Shown here: piece after piece, positions 1-8,426 of the stretch
Layout of the letters: each line of letters starts with the position of its first letter
Position numbering within the stretch: position 1 is the first letter of the stretch
DNA from: Zobellia russellii
GTDB lineage: Bacteria; Bacteroidota; Bacteroidia; Flavobacteriales; Flavobacteriaceae
NCBI RefSeq assembly: GCF_018728565.1
Contig: NZ_JACSOI010000002.1
Location: forward strand, 62,001-126,000
Direction: 5' to 3'
Length of the DNA: 64,000 nt
The notes under the pieces: generated by a model
Seen by the model: only the letters and a program-made list of their open reading frames with translations
Told to the model about the DNA's origin: nothing
Database searches by the model: none
Made by a program: the position numbers and the translations under genes

Positions 1-442
1 CTCTACCCTTAATTGAATAATGTACTTCATTGCAAATCAATTGTGCTATTTTCAGAGAAACTCTCCGTTTGTCTAAATAATCTATCAAACCATTATGCTG
101 AATATTTCTTATATCAATGATTTCTACTTTTGGTTCTTTAACTACTCTTAAAAAATTTTGCGGGTGAGAAGAAAAAGAACCTTTACGTTCAGACAAAAAC
201 TGGAGGGCCGTTGGAATATCAAAACCATAATATTTTATAATAAAATCAACAACACCTCCTCCTACTCCATTTGCATAATCAATCCATAAATTTTTTTCGA
301 TTGAAACTTTGAAGGAAGGCTCCTTTTCATCCCTAAAAGGACTAATAAAATAAGCTACCGAAGAGTTAACCCTTCTAGGTACATGGCCCACTAGTTTTAG
401 AATCGACAACATTGGGATAGAGTTAGCTTGTTTACAATTCAT
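1..442 (-). CDS. CHC2-type primase-like protein of a mobile element, N-terminal part
   Basis: Open reading frame on the minus strand that starts at ATG 442-440 and runs off the left edge, so only the first 147 residues are visible. It begins MNCKQANSIPMLSIL and has the layout of CHC2 zinc-finger primases found on Bacteroidota mobile elements: an early Cys, then FISPFRDEKEPSFKV (residues about 32-46), WIDYANGVGGGVVDFI, and a helical stretch. In this family the segment binds template DNA ahead of a Toprim catalytic domain, which would lie outside the window. The motif SPFRDEKxPSFKV is what decides the call. The usual CHC2 cysteines are mostly absent here, so zinc binding may be lost. It lies downstream of the replication initiator in the same direction, consistent with a replication module. 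Confidence 0.6.
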   Translation of the reverse strand, partial: MNCKQANSIPMLSILKLVGHVPRRVNSSVAYFISPFRDEKEPSFKVSIEKNLWIDYANGVGGGVVDFIIKYYGFDIPTALQFLSERKGSFSSHPQNFLRVVKEPKVEIIDIRNIQHNGLIDYLDKRRVSLKIAQLICNEVHYSIKGR

Positions 443-492
443 AATTTGTTGTTTTACCTCTCTTCCATCAAAAATTCTATTATGGCTGAATA

Positions 493-736
493 AAATCACA
501 CTTTTTTACTAGTTTTTTAACACCAGAATATAACAACAGCGGTAATCCCATTTTTTTTCTCACTAGCAAATTATTAATCCAGACCAACCTTGTATTTATA
601 TTGTAGGTTAACCTAATTGTACAAGGTCCTGAAGCCCTATAATCATTAACCTTCCCGAAGACAAATCACACTATTTTACTAAGTTAAAATCTTCAAATCA
701 CACTATTTTACTAAACAAATCACACCTTTTTACTAA
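493..736. repeat. Iteron-like direct repeats at the 3' end of the rep gene
   Basis: A 20-21 bp repeat, consensus CAAATCACACTATTTTACT plus AA, occurs at 662-682, 694-714 and 716-736, with a fourth partial copy (AAATCACACTTTTTTACTA) at 493-511. The first two are identical and the third differs in two bases. Start-to-start spacing is 32 and 22 bp, about three and two helical turns. The last two copies overlap the final codons of the initiator gene, whose TGA stop (700-698) lies inside one repeat. Iterons bound by their own initiator are the normal origin signature of Rep_3-type replicons. Origin function here is inferred from the repeats plus the neighbouring rep gene. Confidence 0.7.
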
Positions 737-1738
737 ATCCTTTACCAATTCACACTCCTTATTATTTTGGTGTGAACTTCTATTCTTCTTAGGCTTTGGG
801 AGTCCAAATTCAGGCAGTATAACATACTTCAGCAAATTTGCTATATCTTGTTTAGTCTTTCCATTTGCGAATTCCCTATCGAGTCTTTCAAAACGATAAT
901 AAGCTTTATTAATATTGCCTTTTTGAGCAATTCGTTCTACTATTTCCAATGCTTTGTTGTTTTGATAATTAGGATAAAACATTAGCAGAAAATTATAGAC
1001 GTAAGAATAGTGCTGTTCATTGACTCCCAAATAAGTATCTTCTACATTTATAGTGTTCTTATGTATTTTAATATGAATAAAAGAGTATTTCCTATGCCCG
1101 TTTTTCGAAAGTGAATATGAAAAATAGTAATCGGCTTTAGTTTTTAATTCATCCGATGCTACATCTAAAACCTTTTGACGGAGATGTGCTATTTGATTAT
1201 ATTTTCCTTCAATGGCCAAAACTTCCCTAAGCTGTTCAATTGTACAACTGAAACCTCCTTTATCGGCCCATCGACAACAGAACTCATACATTAGTTTGGA
1301 ATAAATAGAATTGAGATTTATAACAATACAAATTTGAAGTCGAGTGTATCCCCCACCTATATAGCAGAAAAAAACACATGCAGATTTAGGAACATAAAAA
1401 GTTACATATCCGGAGTTGACCACATAATCCAAACCACTAATTAACGTAGTTACTTTCTTTTTTATTTTATCGGTACCAGGGACGTTCAACTCGAACTCCA
1501 CTTCTCTGGACACAATTGAGGAAAAAGCCTTTCTTAACCTTGTGTAATTATTTAATGAAGATATATCACGGAAAGCTATTCTCACCTCTTGCTCTTTAAA
1601 ATTATAATGAACATCATTTTGAAGGTAACCTTGTAATTTTCCAACAATAGCGTAAATAATATTCCATTCTATGGCCTTAAGTTTCAACTTGGACCTTGTT
1701 ATGTGATGAGGATGCTTAGACAAAACATTCTTAGTCAT
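698..1738 (-). CDS. Replication initiator protein (Rep_3/RepM-like)
   Basis: 346-aa cytoplasmic protein beginning MTKNVLSKHPHHITRSKLKL. The N-terminal phrase about passing from 'HHITRSKLKLKAIEWNIIY' into a winged-helix-rich region, its length and its basic character match plasmid initiator proteins of the Rep_3 superfamily common on Bacteroidota plasmids and integrative elements. Such proteins bind iterons through two winged-helix domains and recruit the host replisome. The iterons lie directly at its 3' end, which strongly supports the call. Its start codon is 2 nt after the stop of the small HTH gene upstream, so the two are probably one transcript. The C-terminal codons are embedded in iteron sequence. 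Confidence 0.72.
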   Translation of the reverse strand: MTKNVLSKHPHHITRSKLKLKAIEWNIIYAIVGKLQGYLQNDVHYNFKEQEVRIAFRDISSLNNYTRLRKAFSSIVSREVEFELNVPGTDKIKKKVTTLISGLDYVVNSGYVTFYVPKSACVFFCYIGGGYTRLQICIVINLNSIYSKLMYEFCCRWADKGGFSCTIEQLREVLAIEGKYNQIAHLRQKVLDVASDELKTKADYYFSYSLSKNGHRKYSFIHIKIHKNTINVEDTYLGVNEQHYSYVYNFLLMFYPNYQNNKALEIVERIAQKGNINKAYYRFERLDREFANGKTKQDIANLLKYVILPEFGLPKPKKNRSSHQNNKECELVKDLVKRCDLFSKIV

Positions 1739-1740
1739 AT

Positions 1741-2013
1741 CTATCTTTTATACTTAATAGATTTGACTTCATTCAATGAATCAAATAGCTCCGAGTGGAC
1801 AATCAATATTCTTCGGCCTATATAACTAGCCTTAATATTGCCTTTATCAATATGGTTCCTGATAGTTTGACGATCAACCTTTAATAACTCTGCAGCTTCA
1901 TTAATACTATACCATTTAGAAGTATAGTCCTCAGCCGGTTGATTTAAGAGTTTTGTAACCATTCCTTTCAATTCTATAATATCGGAATGAAGTGTTTCGA
2001 ACGGATTATTCAT
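1741..2013 (-). CDS. Small helix-turn-helix protein, excisionase/MerR-like (HTH_17)
   Basis: 90-aa protein. An N-terminal amphipathic segment (residues 1-30) is followed by WYSINEAAELLKVDRQTIRN and a basic wing 'GNIKASYIGRRILI', the classic HTH_17 layout of excisionases and small plasmid regulators in Bacteroidota. It would bind DNA, either as a recombination directionality factor for the integrase at 2844-4109 or as a regulator of rep. The rep start codon follows its stop by 2 nt, so it is the first gene of the rep transcript. A perfect 26-bp palindrome 60 bp upstream is the obvious candidate target. Which of the two roles applies cannot be told from sequence. Confidence 0.72.
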   Translation of the reverse strand: MNNPFETLHSDIIELKGMVTKLLNQPAEDYTSKWYSINEAAELLKVDRQTIRNHIDKGNIKASYIGRRILIVHSELFDSLNEVKSIKYKR

Positions 2014-2072
2014 AATGCAGTAATTTATGTTTATTACCGCAATGTTATCGCTGCCTATAAAATCAACTTGTC

Positions 2073-2098
2073 AATTTGATGTCAATTGACATCAAATT
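2073..2098. promoter_or_regulatory. Perfect 26-bp palindrome upstream of the HTH-rep operon
   Basis: Positions 2073-2098 form a perfect inverted repeat with no loop, centred on CAATTG and with core GATGTCAATTGACATC. A further TTGTCAA lies at 2068-2074. It sits in the 95-bp gap before the HTH gene, on the side where its promoter must be, and has no T-run, so it is more likely an operator than a terminator. TGTCAA/TTGACA words recur in the tandem repeats at the integrase start (4102-4137), suggesting one element-encoded regulator for both. Confidence 0.5.
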
Positions 2099-2108
2099 AC
2101 ATAGCTTA

Positions 2109-2822
2109 TTAGCAACGGATATGTTTGACAAAATCAAGGGTCCGATATGAATTGAGATCCTTTTCGGCAATTTCATCAAGCTCTATGTCTTTTATAAGCT
2201 TAGTCATTTCTGCATAGTCAAAGTCTACAGAAAAAGAATCTTTTGCTAGTTGCCAAATTTCTTTCTTAGAGCTATAGTTGAGCAATTCGGCATCAATCAA
2301 GATTGCCATTAACAATGATACGTCCCTAGTTCTTTTTAATGGACCACCTACCCATTCGTTTTTAACGTTTATTACTTTTAACTCTCTTAACCCATCAATA
2401 AGTTCATTAAAAGAGTTTCCCCTGAAAATCTCCCTTAATTTTCTATCTGTATTGGACTCGTAATCATCTGTTTTAGTAAGATTTATATTTCCCACGCTTG
2501 AAGTCCAAAAATACCGTCCTTTCAATAAAAAAATGAAGCTAACAGCAACTAGCATTAAATTTAATCCAGTCAAACCTATTTCAGAGACCCCAAAACTCCT
2601 AGAAGATACAGGATATATAGCTAGCAATTCATTCGTTAATAAGCAAATAAGCAGAAAGAACAACAAGTGAAAAAATACCCTCATCCTATCCTTGGATGGA
2701 TCCCATTTGAACTGACCAGCCATATAGCTCGAGAGATAAGGCATTAAACTAAAGAAAAGAATCCCGAAACCTAAAAAAGCTAGTAAACCGTTGATTGATT
2801 GAATTGTTATTTTCATTTCCAA
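2109..2822 (-). CDS. Hypothetical membrane protein of the mobile element
   Basis: 237-aa protein I do not recognise. Residues 1-110 hold three or four hydrophobic segments (about 8-30, 48-70, 83-103), followed by a soluble, charged C-terminal half rich in helices (KLREIFRGNSFNELIDGLRELK). The C-terminal half probably faces the cytoplasm, where it contains motifs of a generic helical bundle but no catalytic signature I can name. It starts 21 nt after the integrase stop in the same direction and so is probably co-transcribed with it. Cargo genes just inside the integrase end of integrative elements are often accessory; no function is assigned. Confidence 0.6.
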   Translation of the reverse strand: MEMKITIQSINGLLAFLGFGILFFSLMPYLSSYMAGQFKWDPSKDRMRVFFHLLFFLLICLLTNELLAIYPVSSRSFGVSEIGLTGLNLMLVAVSFIFLLKGRYFWTSSVGNINLTKTDDYESNTDRKLREIFRGNSFNELIDGLRELKVINVKNEWVGGPLKRTRDVSLLMAILIDAELLNYSSKKEIWQLAKDSFSVDFDYAEMTKLIKDIELDEIAEKDLNSYRTLDFVKHIRC

Positions 2823-2843
2823 AAATTATACTTTGAAATACTT

Positions 2844-4109
2844 CTAGTTAACCTTCTTTAAAGCATCGAATTTCACATCAAATACTTTTTCGACTGCCTC
2901 ATTTCTGGCGTCGTCATCTATCTGATAATATTGGTTTAAAGTTTTCATATCCTTATGACCGGTAATTGAAGCTATTAACTTATCACTGACCCCCTGGCGT
3001 TTCATCATAGTTATAAATGTTCTCCTCGCAGTATGACTTGACACGCGATCATGGAACTTAAGAGTCTCACGAATACTTTCCTTTCCCTTAGTAGTTATTT
3101 TCTCTGTATCCCATGTATAACCAGCTTTTATAAAAACCTCCTTTATGTATTCATTATGTTTTTGATTGGCAATCAACGGTAATTTATATTCATATTTTCT
3201 CAACAAAAATTTAGAAATGTCATTTAGCGGTATTCTACGTTCTGGCTTATCTACATCCTTTTCTTCTTTGAGATGAATTTCATCTTTAATTACATTTTTC
3301 TTTGAAATAAACTTTAATTCTCCAAAACGCATACCTGTAACACAAGCAAAAACAAATACATCTCGAACTTTTTCCAATCTAGAAGTTTCAAAATCAAGCT
3401 TCATTAAATTCTGTAAATCTTCGATTTTTAATGCCAATTGCTCAGTTACGACAGTTTTCTTTTTTTCAAATTTTCTAAACTCCTCATTATGGGTAAATCC
3501 ATTATTCAAAGACCATAGCATAAATGTTTTGAATAACCCGAGATTTCTTGAATATGTATTGTTTATATGTTTTCTATCCTTCATGCAGTAATCGGTAAAT
3601 TCTGCATAAAAATTAGACGTTATTGAATTGAAGGTAAGTTTATAACTTCTTTTCTGTTCAAAATCTTCTAGAATATTTTTAATGTTTGTATACCTAATAA
3701 TTGTACTAGGAGACCAATCACCTACTTTAATTTTATAGGCCATGAATTTGTCATAAACATCGAAAAACGAATTTTTAGATGCGAATGCTTTTTTAAACTT
3801 CTTATCAAATTCATCCTTCAACAATTTTGAAGTGAAAACTTCTCCAAAGGTTTTACACCTAGCTTGAAGAAAATCGAAATGTTCTGGATATCTATTAATT
3901 TGAGTCCTAATAATATTCGCTATAGGCGATTTTTTTCCCTGATTTTTAGGTTGATGCGATTTGGCATCCCAAAAATCCGGATGAATCTTCTCTCCTGTAG
4001 AATAAACAAACTTCTTCTCCTCAAATTTAAAATAACAGGAAAATAGAATTAAGGTATCTTTCTTACTCTTAGGTTCTTTTAAAAAGAACGTTGATGAAAG
4101 GGTTGACAT
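2844..4109 (-). CDS. Tyrosine recombinase/integrase
   Basis: Phage-type site-specific recombinase, 421 aa from the ATG at 4109. An in-frame TTG at 4133 would add eight residues, but those codons belong to a 12-bp tandem repeat. The N-terminal arm-binding/SAM-like region covers about 100-200. The catalytic domain follows: RVRDVF..TGMRFGELK (first Arg), a Lys in the beta-hairpin region, HTARRTF (H-x-x-R), GHKDMKTLNQYYQ (second His and the nucleophile Tyr in NQYY). All the expected residues R-K-H-x-x-R-H-Y can be placed. It belongs to the Bacteroidota integrases that act at tRNA/tmRNA genes, and the att-like sequence 130 bp upstream fits that. The gene marks the right boundary of the element. 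Confidence 0.9.
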   Translation of the reverse strand: MSTLSSTFFLKEPKSKKDTLILFSCYFKFEEKKFVYSTGEKIHPDFWDAKSHQPKNQGKKSPIANIIRTQINRYPEHFDFLQARCKTFGEVFTSKLLKDEFDKKFKKAFASKNSFFDVYDKFMAYKIKVGDWSPSTIIRYTNIKNILEDFEQKRSYKLTFNSITSNFYAEFTDYCMKDRKHINNTYSRNLGLFKTFMLWSLNNGFTHNEEFRKFEKKKTVVTEQLALKIEDLQNLMKLDFETSRLEKVRDVFVFACVTGMRFGELKFISKKNVIKDEIHLKEEKDVDKPERRIPLNDISKFLLRKYEYKLPLIANQKHNEYIKEVFIKAGYTWDTEKITTKGKESIRETLKFHDRVSSHTARRTFITMMKRQGVSDKLIASITGHKDMKTLNQYYQIDDDARNEAVEKVFDVKFDALKKVN

Positions 4110-4137
4110 TGTAGTTGACAAATTAGTTGACAATTAT
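4102..4137. repeat. Three tandem 12-bp repeats at the integrase start
   Basis: GTTGACATTGTA (4102-4113), GTTGACAAATTA (4114-4125) and GTTGACAATTAT (4126-4137) are head-to-tail copies of a GTTGACA-led 12-mer. They cover the integrase start codon and the sequence just upstream. Tandem short repeats next to an attachment site are typical integrase or excisionase arm-type sites; autoregulation is the other possibility. The same TTGACA word occurs inside the 26-bp palindrome at 2073-2098. Confidence 0.5.
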
Positions 4138-4248
4138 TATATATACTAGTATAAAAACGAGTTATAGGTAAATATAACAAAACACTGGTAATCAACCAAT
4201 TTTATGGATTAATCAAGTTTTAAGAAGTATTAAGATTCGATAGGTGCA

Positions 4249-4266
4249 ATACCCTCCGGCTCCACA
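4249..4266. other. Putative attachment site: displaced 3' end of a tRNA or tmRNA
   Basis: Reading forward, CCCTC (4252-4256) followed by CGGCTCC (4257-4263) and A (4264) looks like the 3' strand of a T-stem, a 7-nt acceptor strand and the discriminator base. No partner T-stem strand, anticodon arm or 5' acceptor strand exists to the left, where integrase-side element DNA begins. A strong hairpin terminator follows at once, as it would after a tRNA or tmRNA. The simplest reading is that the element entered the 3' end of an RNA gene, whose intact copy lies at its other end outside the window. GGCUCCA ends suit tmRNA, but identity is not proven. Confidence 0.45.
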
Positions 4267-4305
4267 AAATTAAAAAACCACCTAAAAGAGTGGTTTTTTA
4301 ATTTT
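4266..4305 (+). terminator. Strong rho-independent terminator
   Basis: A perfect 16-bp stem (4266-4281 with 4290-4305) closes an 8-nt loop; the right arm is GTGGTTTTTTAATTTT. The A-rich left arm makes it usable in both directions, so it could end the putative RNA gene on the plus strand and the esterase gene (4322-5026) on the minus strand. Confidence 0.8.
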
Positions 4306-4321
4306 ATCGCAGGTGCAACAT

Positions 4322-5026
4322 CTAACTTTTAAGCAAAGGCTGCAAAGTCTCCCATACCGTATTGGCCACAATTCTATGACCTTCTATGGTAGGATGGATT
4401 CCATCGGACTGATTTAACGCAGCAACACCACCTACATCTTTTAAAATAAAGGGAATAAAACCTATATCATTTTTATCTGCTATATCTATAAAAAGCTGCC
4501 TGAATTCCGTGGTGTATTTTTCTCCCATATTTGGGGGCAACAGCATACCGGCCAAAATGATTTTGGTATCCGGACTTTTCTCTCGCACTACATCTATTAT
4601 GCCTTGTAGGTTGGCTCGTGTTTCGGATAAGTCTACTCCGCGTAGGCCGTCATTGGCTCCCAATTCCAAAACAAAAATATCTATATCCTGCTTTATGACC
4701 CAATCAATTCGGCTTCTGCCTCCAGCGGTAGTTTCTCCACTCACCCCTGAATTGATTACGGTATAATCCAAGTTCAAGGAATCAATCTTTTGCTGCACCA
4801 CTCCAGGATAGGCATCATTGCTATCATCAAGCCCATAACCCGCTGTTATACTATCACCAAAAAACAGAATGCGCTTTGTTTCGGTATCTGCCGTTATGGT
4901 TTCTTCTACTGCTTCCGAAGTATTCCCTACCTCAGCCGTCTTTTCCTTTTTTGCATCACCACAAGAAAGTAGAAACAGGGCTATAAAAAAATAACTAAAC
5001 TTTATGAGTTTCCGCTCCAATGACAT
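4322..5026 (-). CDS. tesA: SGNH/GDSL esterase lipoprotein, TesA-like
   Basis: Hydrolase of acyl-CoA thioesters, lysophospholipids or other esters, 234 aa from ATG 5026. That start gives the leader MSLERKLIKFSYFF with lipobox LLSC, so the protein is probably lipid-anchored in the envelope; an upstream ATG at 5068 would leave only 22 bp to the divergent ABC gene. SGNH blocks are all visible: FFGDSITAGYG (catalytic Ser), SGVSGET (Gly), LGANDGLRG (Asn) and DGIHPTIEG (Asp and His). It is divergent from the YbbA/YbbP-type transporter, the same pairing as E. coli tesA-ybbAP, which supports orthology. Natural substrate unknown. Confidence 0.88.
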   Translation of the reverse strand: MSLERKLIKFSYFFIALFLLSCGDAKKEKTAEVGNTSEAVEETITADTETKRILFFGDSITAGYGLDDSNDAYPGVVQQKIDSLNLDYTVINSGVSGETTAGGRSRIDWVIKQDIDIFVLELGANDGLRGVDLSETRANLQGIIDVVREKSPDTKIILAGMLLPPNMGEKYTTEFRQLFIDIADKNDIGFIPFILKDVGGVAALNQSDGIHPTIEGHRIVANTVWETLQPLLKS

Positions 5027-5090
5027 TGGCAATTTAGAACGGAAATCTTTATTATGCGGCTTGAACATAAATGGTATTTAAATTAAGATC

Positions 5091-5780
5091 ATGTCAAAGA
5101 TATTAAAGATTACCGGTTTGGAGCGAACCTACACCAGCGGTAACAAGCAATTAACAGTTTTGCACGACATTACTTTTGATGTTGAGAAAGGACAGACTTT
5201 TTCAATCGTAGGACCCTCGGGAAGTGGCAAAACAACCTTACTGGGTTTATGTGCGGGTTTAGATGCGCCAAATGCAGGTTCAGTAGCGTTATGCGGACAA
5301 GATTTAAATACCTTAAATGAAGACGAGCGTGCCCAGTTACGTAATAAGGAAGTCGGTTTTATATTTCAGAATTTTCAGTTATTGCCCACATTGACCGCTC
5401 TGGAAAATGTGAGCGTGCCCCTAGAACTTCAAGGTGCCAAGGACGCAACAGAAAAAAGCAAGAACTTATTGGAAAAGGTGGGCTTAAAAGACCGCTTACA
5501 CCATTATCCTTCCCAATTATCCGGGGGTGAGCAGCAACGGGTAGCATTGGCAAGAGCTTTTGCCAATTCGCCTTCCATCTTATTTGCTGATGAGCCTACG
5601 GGAAATCTAGATACGGAAACCGGTGAGAAGGTCATTCAATTGTTGTTGGACCTGAACAAGGAAAACGGAACCACTTTGGTCATCATTACCCACGATTTAG
5701 AATTAGCCAACCGTACGCAACAAATATTGCGGCTTAAAGGTGGAAAAATAGTAACCAATCAACCTACTGCTTTAATTTGA
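5091..5780 (+). CDS. ybbA: ABC transporter ATP-binding protein, YbbA/LolD-like
   Basis: 229-aa ATPase subunit of a MacB/LolD-class ABC system. Walker [10 protein letters not shown] (about residues 40-48), Q-loop [18 protein letters not shown], signature [15 protein letters not shown], Walker [13 protein letters not shown] and switch His ITHD are complete. Length is normal for the family. Its stop overlaps the start of the permease by one base (TGATG), so the two are translationally coupled. Divergent from the TesA-like esterase. In this class the ATPase drives mechanotransmission or lipoprotein/lipid extraction rather than solute uptake; the E. coli YbbAP complex is linked to envelope hydrophobic-substrate handling. 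Confidence 0.93.
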   Translation: MSKILKITGLERTYTSGNKQLTVLHDITFDVEKGQTFSIVGPSGSGKTTLLGLCAGLDAPNAGSVALCGQDLNTLNEDERAQLRNKEVGFIFQNFQLLPTLTALENVSVPLELQGAKDATEKSKNLLEKVGLKDRLHHYPSQLSGGEQQRVALARAFANSPSILFADEPTGNLDTETGEKVIQLLLDLNKENGTTLVIITHDLELANRTQQILRLKGGKIVTNQPTALI

Positions 5781-8323
5781 TGAATTCTAAATCTAACGAA
5801 AGTTTACGAACACCTTGGCTTTTTAAAATGGCTTGGCGCGATGCCAAAGCCAGCAAAGTGCGCCTGCTATTATTTATGGCTTCGATTATTCTGGGCATTG
5901 CAGCGGTCGTTTCCATACAATTGTTCAGCACCAATTTAAAGGATAATATACAGCGCCAATCAAAAGCGCTGATGGGTGCCGATTTTAAAATAGACTCAAA
6001 ACAAATTCCTACGGAACGGGCTCAGGCCATTATAGATTCGTTACAACCCGGTGCTTATGAGGTCAACTTTGTATCCATGGTGGTTTTTCCGAAAAATGAT
6101 GGCACCAAATTGGTAAAGGTACAGGGCTTGGACGGCAATTTTCCCTTTTATGGAGACATTGATACCGAACCAATAACAGCTGCAGAAACTTACCAAAAGT
6201 CGGGCGGCGCATTAGTAGATGCCACATTAATGCTTCAGTTTGATGTACACCCCGGGGATTCCATAAAAATTGGCGAACTTACCATTCCTATTGCAGGGGC
6301 ATTAAAAGCTATTCCCGGAAGCACGGCCATTTCAAGTTCTGTGGCACCACCGGTAATCATTCCCTATCGCTATATTGAAGCGACAAATCTGTTGCAATTT
6401 GGAAGCCGAAAGGAATATCAATATTACTACAAGGTACAAGATACGGTCAATTTAAAGCGACTTCAGGACCAACTAGAACCTGAACTGGAACTAGAAAATG
6501 CGGATCTAGACACGCATACCAGTACTACCAACCGTTTAGGCCGGCGTTATGACAACGTGGGCAAATTCTTGAACCTAGCAGCCTTTATCGCCTTGCTTTT
6601 AGGGTGTATTGGTATTGCCAGTTCCGTTCACATCTATATCAAAGAGAAATTAAAGGCCATCGCCGTTTTGAAATGCATGGGGGCTTCAAGACTTCAAAGT
6701 TTTCTGATTTTCTTAATTCAGATAGGCGGAATAGGTATTGTTGGAGGTCTTATTGGCTCCTTGATAGGTATTGGTGTTCAAGAGCTATTTCCATACCTGC
6801 TTAAGGAATTTTTACCTTTTGACCTTGAAATTACCATTACCGCACAACCACTGATTATTGGTGTGTTGCTCGGGCTATTTATGTCCGTTTTGTTTGCGCT
6901 TTTGCCTTTATTGAGAACTTGGTACGTATCACCATTAGATGTACTGCGTGTAGATGAAAATTCATCGCAAGAACCGCAATCCATAAGAATGCTGGTGTTC
7001 GGGACAATCTTGGTATTCTTGTTTTTATTTTCTTTTTGGCTGATAAAGGATGTGAAATTTGCCTTGGCCTTTGTGGGCGGTACCGTGGTTACATTTGCCG
7101 TCTTGGCAGTTGTAGCCCTAATTTTTACCAAGATGGTAAAACGCTTTTTCCCCAAGCATTGGAGCTTTACGGCTCGCCAAAGTTTACTCAACCTTTTTAG
7201 ACCGAACAACCAAACGGTTGTATTGGTAGTTGCCATTGGCCTAGGAACCTTTTTGATCAGCACTTTGTATTTTACAAAGGATATTTTGCTGGCAAAGGCA
7301 GAAATTGGCCAGACCTCCAAAAATGCGAACATTATTATCTTGGATATACAACCAAAACAGCGCGATTCCGTAGCAAGAAGTATTAAGAACAAAGGTTTTC
7401 CCGTTCTTAAAGACATTCCTTTGGTTACTATGCGCATGCATAACATTAACGGCACATCTGTAAACGAGCTCAGAAAAGATACTACACACCAAATTCGCCG
7501 TTGGATATTGAACCACGAATTCAGGACTACTTACCGTGACTCACTTGCGCCTTCCGAGGAATTACTAGAAGGCACCTGGACGCCTGAGGTAAAACAGGGT
7601 GAGCCCGTATTTATATCAATTTCCGACAATCTTGCCAGAGACGCAAAACTAAGTATTGGAGACCCCGTTGTTTTTAATGTACAAGGTGTTTTAATGGAAA
7701 CCACCGTTGGTAGCATACGTGAAGTAGATTGGGCGCAGATGCAGCTTAATTTTTCTGTGGTTTTTCCTAAAGGGGTTCTGGAGCAGGCGCCACAGTTTAA
7801 TGTTTTTACCAGTAATATCCCGGACGAAAAAGGTTCAGCATTCCTGCAGCGGGATTTGGTCGCTCAATTTCCGAATCTGACCCTTATCGATTTACGCCAA
7901 GTTTCTACGCTAATTGAGGACATACTGGACCAAGTATCCTGGGTTATAAACTTTATGGCCTTCTTTAGTATTTTCACAGGTATAATCGTCCTTATCGGCT
8001 CGGTTAGAACTAGTAAATATCAACGTATAAAGGAAAGTGTACTGCTTCGTACTTTAGGCGCCAAGAACAACCAGATTTTAAAGATAAGCGCCCTGGAATA
8101 TGTATTCCTAGGTTTATTAGGTAGTTTGGTGGGAATTGTACTTGCCTTGGTAAGTAGCCTTTGCCTAGCCGTATTTGTTTTTAAGGAACCTTTTGTACCC
8201 TCACTGATACCATTTGTGGTGTTTTTACCGGGAATTACGGTACTGGTATTGGCAATTGGCCTGAGCAATATTAGAACCGTATTAAGTAGTTCTCCTCTGG
8301 AAGTACTCCGAAGAGAATCCTAG
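5780..8323 (+). CDS. ybbP: ABC transporter permease, YbbP-type (two FtsX modules)
   Basis: 847-aa inner-membrane permease from ATG 5780 (a TTG three bases earlier is in frame but unneeded). Ten hydrophobic helices are expected in the YbbP plan: one N-terminal helix (about 28-50), a long periplasmic domain, a three-helix FtsX module (about 265-370), two central helices, a second periplasmic domain, and a final FtsX module (about 700-835). The endings 'SPLDVLR' and 'SPLEVLRR' after each FtsX module are the conserved signature. It forms the membrane channel partner of the ATPase encoded just upstream. A bidirectional terminator closes the operon. Confidence 0.92.
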   Translation: MNSKSNESLRTPWLFKMAWRDAKASKVRLLLFMASIILGIAAVVSIQLFSTNLKDNIQRQSKALMGADFKIDSKQIPTERAQAIIDSLQPGAYEVNFVSMVVFPKNDGTKLVKVQGLDGNFPFYGDIDTEPITAAETYQKSGGALVDATLMLQFDVHPGDSIKIGELTIPIAGALKAIPGSTAISSSVAPPVIIPYRYIEATNLLQFGSRKEYQYYYKVQDTVNLKRLQDQLEPELELENADLDTHTSTTNRLGRRYDNVGKFLNLAAFIALLLGCIGIASSVHIYIKEKLKAIAVLKCMGASRLQSFLIFLIQIGGIGIVGGLIGSLIGIGVQELFPYLLKEFLPFDLEITITAQPLIIGVLLGLFMSVLFALLPLLRTWYVSPLDVLRVDENSSQEPQSIRMLVFGTILVFLFLFSFWLIKDVKFALAFVGGTVVTFAVLAVVALIFTKMVKRFFPKHWSFTARQSLLNLFRPNNQTVVLVVAIGLGTFLISTLYFTKDILLAKAEIGQTSKNANIIILDIQPKQRDSVARSIKNKGFPVLKDIPLVTMRMHNINGTSVNELRKDTTHQIRRWILNHEFRTTYRDSLAPSEELLEGTWTPEVKQGEPVFISISDNLARDAKLSIGDPVVFNVQGVLMETTVGSIREVDWAQMQLNFSVVFPKGVLEQAPQFNVFTSNIPDEKGSAFLQRDLVAQFPNLTLIDLRQVSTLIEDILDQVSWVINFMAFFSIFTGIIVLIGSVRTSKYQRIKESVLLRTLGAKNNQILKISALEYVFLGLLGSLVGIVLALVSSLCLAVFVFKEPFVPSLIPFVVFLPGITVLVLAIGLSNIRTVLSSSPLEVLRRES

Positions 8324-8355
8324 TAATGTATTTCAGCCGAAAATAGAAGCCAACA

Positions 8356-8390
8356 AAAATCCCCGTAAACACTATGTTCACGGGGATTTT
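8356..8390. terminator. Bidirectional terminator between convergent operons
   Basis: An 11-bp stem, AAAATCCCCGT (8356-8366) with ACGGGGATTTT (8380-8390), followed by T-rich sequence on the plus strand and A-rich sequence before it. It serves the ybbP transcript and the converging MORN-protein operon. Confidence 0.8.
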
Positions 8391-8426
8391 TATTTTGTAT
8401 TAAAGAATCTTTTATCGCTACTCTTC

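Noticed and set aside
4110-4133. Longer integrase start at a TTG codon
   Set aside because: Those codons are part of the 12-bp tandem repeats and the ATG at 4109 gives a normal N terminus.
4140-4265. Complete tRNA or tmRNA gene
   Set aside because: Only the 3' T-stem and acceptor strands are present; no anticodon arm or 5' acceptor partner exists in the preceding 120 bp.
5027-5068. Longer start for the TesA-like protein
   Set aside because: It would leave 22 bp between divergent genes and puts 14 charged residues before the lipoprotein leader.
6778-7455. 225-codon open frame on the minus strand
   Set aside because: Antisense to the ybbP permease gene, whose membrane helices and family motifs are certain.
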